Positions 59,714 through 64,000 of a DNA stretch of 64,000 bases are shown piece after piece. The stretch comes from Diplosphaera chodatii. Taxonomy: Eukaryota; Chlorophyta; Trebouxiophyceae; Prasiolales; Stichococcaceae. A program made the translations under genes and the position numbers. Each line of letters starts with the position of its first letter. Position 1 is the stretch's first letter. The DNA lies in assembly GCA_032358165.1 (NCBI GenBank), contig JAALGY010000019.1:620001-684000 (forward strand), in the 5' to 3' direction. A model generated the notes under the pieces. It did not search any database and was not told the origin of the DNA. It was given only the letters and a program-made list of their open reading frames with translations.

Positions 59714-60652
59714 GTCAGCGGAAACAGAGACTGGACAGACACATGAGGACCGTGCGGACGCCCCACAGTGTTGCGCTGCATATGAATTTCTAAACCCGAG
59801 CGCCGGAGTGAACAAGTGAGGTAGACGGTTTCGGCTTGCCGGCCCCGCGCAAAGCACTGTTGGCACGAGCAGATGCTTGCACAAGAGCTGCATCACTGCC
59901 AGTCGACAAAGACTGCAGGAGTCAGGCATGCTCCACACAAGGTTACCGGGCGCCAGCAAACCCCGTGGATGTTTTCTGCTGCTGCATACTGCGTAGAACG
60001 CCAGCGTGCGCAAGGCAGTGACGCAAAAGTACAAACGAGACATGCTGCTGAGCGCAGGCCGACGCACTGGGACCCTGATGGGAGCATGCTGTGTCAGCAA
60101 CCCCAGTGCCGCGAAGGTTGCACCGCTCTGCAGCACACCGCATAGCAGCGACGAGGCCCCAGCAGCAACCGACGCTCATCCGATAGCAAAATGCATGGCA
60201 ACAGCCCTCTTGCACGGCTATATGGAAGTGGCGAGCACTACAGTATACTTATCATTGTGCTTGTTGTCGCTAGGAGCGGCGGAGAGTAGGCGAGACGATA
60301 GAGCGTGCGTACAGTAGACAAGAGACACAAATGCGCAGATGTTGCACGATACACTGTGCCGTTCCGTGCGCATAATCGCTGTTCGCGAGCAGATGGGACT
60401 CTAGTAACAAGTGCCAGCTTCCGTGCAGCGCTCCTGCGTCAGCTGCCTGTGCCTTGGCGCAGCGGTGACTGAGCACATCACGGATTGCAGCACAGAAACA
60501 CGCTGCGACGGACACGCGGGCGCCTGTCGCCGTTTCCCCGCACAAGCCATATTGCAATTGCAGAAAGCTGACTCAAGCATTCGGAACGGCACCTGCTGGC
60601 GTCTAACAGCGTTTCGTGACGTGATCAACGCTTGCGCTTGAGACCGGCAGCC
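59714..60652. promoter_or_regulatory. Shared upstream region of the two PMP3 genes
   Basis: 939 bp between the two divergent start codons. No clear TATA element or coding exon was recognised; open frames lack motifs. Confidence 0.45.
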
Positions 60653-61931
60653 ATGGCACTCGCGGAGGTGAGTCAAAGTCAAATGCCACCGCTGAGACGG
60701 CACCCCATGCGAAGTCTGCTCCCCCACGGTCTCGTTGGCAATCTGGTCCCCGGGATCTGAACTGCCCAGCGTTGGCTTATGAGCACTCGCGCACGCACAG
60801 CTCATTGTGACAGTCTGGGCACGTCAGTTCGTTTACTTCCGAGCGAGCATATCTTGGTCAGGCATGCCCAGTGCTGTATTGGCTGGGGGGACAGAACAGC
60901 TTAGCAGCTACATGGGTTGCCCGCGTCCGTTGGTTCTCGCGCCGCCCTTGACAGCATCGGTCAATGGCTTCACATCCATCCGACCCTCACACCAGGAATG
61001 ACCAGTGACACCCAACACCATTGTTAGGTGCCGCACCGCACGCCTCACCGTGGTACTACATCGCAAGCCTGTTTGTATGCCATGGCCGTTGCAGCTAGCT
61101 GTTATCCGTGAAACGCTTGGGATGCAGCAAACCCATTGCTTGAAAACAGTCGCGTCGAACACTGCTGTGCATCGCATCGGCATATGATTTTCCGGATGTG
61201 CTGCCGCTCATATACATGCCAGCCATGCGCACCTTGGCATACTGACTGGTTATGTTTTCGTGCTTGCAGATTTTCGAGATCATCTTGGCCATCCTCCGTA
61301 AGCTTACTCTGTCCCTTTCGCTGCCGGCTCTGCCGCTTGTTGATGTGCTGCACGCCTGCATCTGCATGGCGCCCCGGCCAGCATCACTTGAAACAAATGC
61401 AACTGTGCTGCATGCAGTCCCTCCTCTGGGCGTGTTCCTGGCGGTTGGCTGCACGTTCCACCTGTTCCTGAACATCGTCCTGACCATCCTGTGAGTTGTG
61501 CGCCTTTGTACAGTTATGTGTTTGCATGTGCTGTCATTACTTGAGGTCCTGTGTAAGGTGACATACTGACCGTGTGGTGTGGCTCTGGCTTCCCTTTCGG
61601 CAGCGGCTACATCCCGGGTGAGTCTGCAGTCCTGTGGGGGTCGTGAACACGATGCTTGCAAAGTACGACGTGGTTAAAGTGTGCAAACATTGTGCCGCCT
61701 GCTGGTAGCGCTAACCATCTGTCGCCTTGCTCTGCAGGGATCATCCATGCACTGTGGTAAGTATTTCCGCCATCACTGGAACGTGATTCGAAACCTGCTA
61801 CGCAGTGCTCGGCATGGCAGTATGGGTATCCTCTGGCGATGCATATGCACAAGCATTGAAGGTCAATAATCCTGACTTGCAGGGTGATCCTTGCCTACCG
61901 CCCAAGGTCGCAGCGGGTGGTGGTCCATTAG
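60653..61931 (+). CDS. PMP3/UPF0057 (RCI2-type) small membrane proteolipid, copy A
   Basis: Six exons in phase: 60653-60667, 61270-61297, 61418-61490, 61604-61617, 61738-61756 and 61883-61931, 65 residues. The spliced protein reads MALAEIFEIILAILLPPLG, then VFLAVGCTFHLFLN, IVLTILGYIPGIIHALW and VILAYRPRSQRVVVH. This covers the full UPF0057 domain with two hydrophobic helices and the PPLG and GYIPG motifs. Three exons are tiny (15, 14 and 19 nt), and a 602-nt first intron follows the five-codon first exon. The intron after the first G of the IPG motif is in the same place as in copy B, supporting common descent. Confidence 0.92.
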
Positions 61932-62786
61932 TAGGGGACACATCAATGGGATTTTGACGGTACATGGTAGCATCAGGTGACAGATCGTAACAGCATCGAC
62001 ACACCATACTTGCAATCAGGCCATTGATGGTGGCAGTCTGCCGTGTTGACGCTCTCTGAGCAATGATGAGTAGGTAGAACAGCGTCTCAGTCACCATGTT
62101 TGTTATTTGTGCGTGATGATGAGCATTCTGTAAGCAGAATAGCTATTGTAGCGATCACTGTGGGACAACTGGACACTGCGTAACTCGTGTACTCTGCTAA
62201 AACTCAATGCCTGCATTGTGCCACCGCTGTCAAGGGTCATCCTGTGCAATGCCGCACTTTTGCACAGGAAGGGCAAGTTTGTCTCTTTATTGCTGATAAA
62301 AGTAAGAGCAAGACGCCACCGTTTGTGCGGTAGATTGTTGCAGGTTCAAATAAACATGCCCAAGCTCGACAGTGCTCAGACGTTCAACCACAGCAACCTT
62401 GTTGATACACTTCACTGCTGCGTGTGCAGTCCGCAGCACAAATATAATGCCTCCAGGGCCGAAGATCACAAACCTCGACCGTCACTGCTTCGTGAGGAAG
62501 CCCGACAGCGAAGCCTGCCCTGAAGGCACCGCTTTGCCACGCTTTGTGCCATTCGCACCTGCCCCCGCGCCACGCTTCCGCCCCTGCTGCAATCTGCCAG
62601 CCTCAAGTCTCTGCCGCACCTGCACAGCCAATGCACCCGTTGGCTTTGCTGGAAACAGCTCACCACAGGGCAGGATCGTTCAGGCAGCAAGCTGCACGCC
62701 GGCTGACGGCGCAGGTAGTGTGATCACACGCCGTGTATTGCCAAAAGCCGTGATCCGTATGCATGCTGTGTAACATAAAGAACTGT
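61932..62786. other. No confident gene
   Basis: Convergent interval between PMP3 copy A and the next minus-strand gene. A plus-strand frame from an ATG at 62449 (MPPGPKITNLDRHCFVRKP) is open for about 110 codons but has no recognised motif or splice support. Confidence 0.4.
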
Positions 62787-64000
62787 TCAGCGCACCGCAA
62801 TGTCCTGCAGAATGCGCCGCTGCTCAGCAATGTCCACGTGGTTGAGGAGCACTGCCGCATCTCCAGGCGAAGCAGGCGCCGGGCCATCGCTGCTAGCAGG
62901 CACTGCAGCGCTCATTGCACCGGTGTCCGCCGCCACTGCTGCATGCTGGATCGCCCCCGCCTCTGCACTGGGTAGCGCAGCTGCTGACGGCACGCCTGAG
63001 GTGCTGTGAGTGGGCTGTGCCATCTGCTGCGAACGCTGCTGGTCGCCACACGCTGCAGCTGCAGGAGGCCCTGGTTTGGCAGGCTCCGATCCTGGGCCAG
63101 CACCCTCCATGACGCTGTCAGCAAGCGGCATGCTGGTGTCTGAGCTGCGGCTGAGTTCCAGTGGCACTGCGCTGTGGCGGGGCAAGGCAGGTGGCACGCC
63201 ACCGCCTGCGCAAGACGGATGGGTGTCAAACAGGCTTGCGGCCATACGTGAAAGACTGCAGTCTTCTGCAGGGCTGGAGCGAGCATGGCCTGCTGCTCCA
63301 CCATGGCTGTTATTATGGGCAGCTCATGAACAGGCACCTGCAGGGCCGGAGGGTGACCCCGACATCCGGGCCTCGGCGATTGCGGCGTCGCAGGCGCCAG
63401 CAAAGGCGTCCCGCCGAGCAGCCACCGCAGCTGCGGTCGGGCTGCGGCGGGGCGTGCAGCTGCGGCGGCCGCTTTCGAGCGACTCCCCTGCTCCGGCGCC
63501 GTTGTCGCTGCGCCGCTGCTCCGCAGCAAGCCGCGGCGCTGGACTGCCAGACCCAAACCTCGGGCTAGGGTCCCGCGGACCTGTGCCGAGACCGGACGAG
63601 CTGCGCGGGTCTGCCATCGCCGCTGCACCAGCATCAGCACCAGCCGGCGCTGCCGGCTCAGCGCCGGAATCAGCGGCAGCCGCAGCAGCAAAGGGGCTGC
63701 TGAGAGGGCTTGCCACCATGGGGCTGCCGGCTGCTGATGGGCTCTTCTCGCCGTGCGGCCTACTGGCTGCAGGGCCTGCCTCTCCTGCGGGGTCGCGTCG
63801 CGGCGAGGAATGCAGCTGGACTGCTGCACCACCTGCTTGCTGGCGCACAGGCTGTGGTGATGCTCGACTGGCCATTGCTGACGTCACTGCCTGATGTGCT
63901 GGACGCTGGTGCTGTTGTCCCTGTTGCTCTGGCGCTCGATCTGCGAGGTCCTGCTCAGCAGCTGACGCGGCGCCGCTGCTGCGAGACACCCCGCTGCCGT
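62787..64000 (-). CDS. Low-complexity Ser/Pro/Ala-rich protein, 5' end beyond window
   Basis: Two exons in phase: 63338-64000 (continuing off the right edge) and 62787-63205. The visible ~360 residues are Ser/Pro/Ala/Gly-rich with many SP dipeptides (SPMVASPLSSPFAA, RDPSPRFGSGSPAP), as in disordered regulatory proteins. The C-terminus ends in a distinct amphipathic block (LLNHVDIAEQRRILQDIAVR), the only part that looks ordered and probably a short interaction helix. No family can be named. The real start is upstream, because no in-frame ATG begins the right-edge frame. Confidence 0.55.

Overview
The window is nuclear DNA of a green alga, most likely a core chlorophyte of the Trebouxiophyceae/Chlorophyceae type. 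The genes are GC-rich and cut by many short introns, about one per 100-150 coding bases, with GCAG|GT-like boundaries. TGTAA elements follow several stop codons. The gene set is typical of green plants: ClpS, pantothenate synthetase, an SnRK2-like kinase, a PAS/TKL kinase, an EDR2_C (DUF1336) protein and a class II PTEN-type formin. Gene models were built by hand from splice sites, reading phase and family motifs. No alignment or transcript was available.

Layout, left to right. 1-4.5 kb: 5' part of a formin (minus; its 3' end is off the left edge). 5.0-7.4: mitochondrial-carrier-family protein (plus). 7.9-9.2: Elongator subunit ELP6 (minus). 9.9-10.2: small protein (minus). 10.9-11.9: ribosomal protein eL22 (plus). 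12.7-13.5: ClpS adaptor (plus). 14.3-15.6: chloroplast-targeted protein of unknown function (plus). 16.2-19.8: Sec14/CRAL-TRIO protein with a C-terminal hydrophobic anchor (minus). 20.5-22.8: SnRK2-like kinase (minus). 23.9-29.9: PAS-TKL kinase (plus). 30.9-37.5: OSCA/TMEM63-like channel (minus). 38.7-42.6: PHO4/SLC20 phosphate transporter (minus). 43.9-44.5: foreign-looking diverged tandem repeat. 44.9-46.8: pantothenate synthetase (plus). 47.4-51.1: unidentified Ala-rich membrane protein (plus). 51.8-53.9: Rab geranylgeranyltransferase beta (minus). 54.6-58.4: EDR2_C protein with a predicted myristoylation site (plus). 59.0-59.7 and 60.7-61.9: two PMP3-family genes, head to head. 62.8-64.0: partial low-complexity protein (minus).

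There is no operon logic. The genes are housekeeping (translation, tRNA modification, proteolysis, CoA synthesis, Rab prenylation), signalling (two kinases) and membrane transport or lipid functions (OSCA, PHO4, PMP3, Sec14). Several neighbours are divergent pairs that may share a promoter region: formin/carrier, RABGGTB/EDR2_C and the PMP3 pair.

The most unusual structures are: a near-perfect 60/59-nt foldback inside an intron of the TKL kinase gene (26091-26231), a candidate small-RNA precursor; the two-copy diverged repeat at 43.9-44.5 kb; the head-to-head PMP3 duplication with 12-19 nt micro-exons; and two well-supported GC-AG introns.
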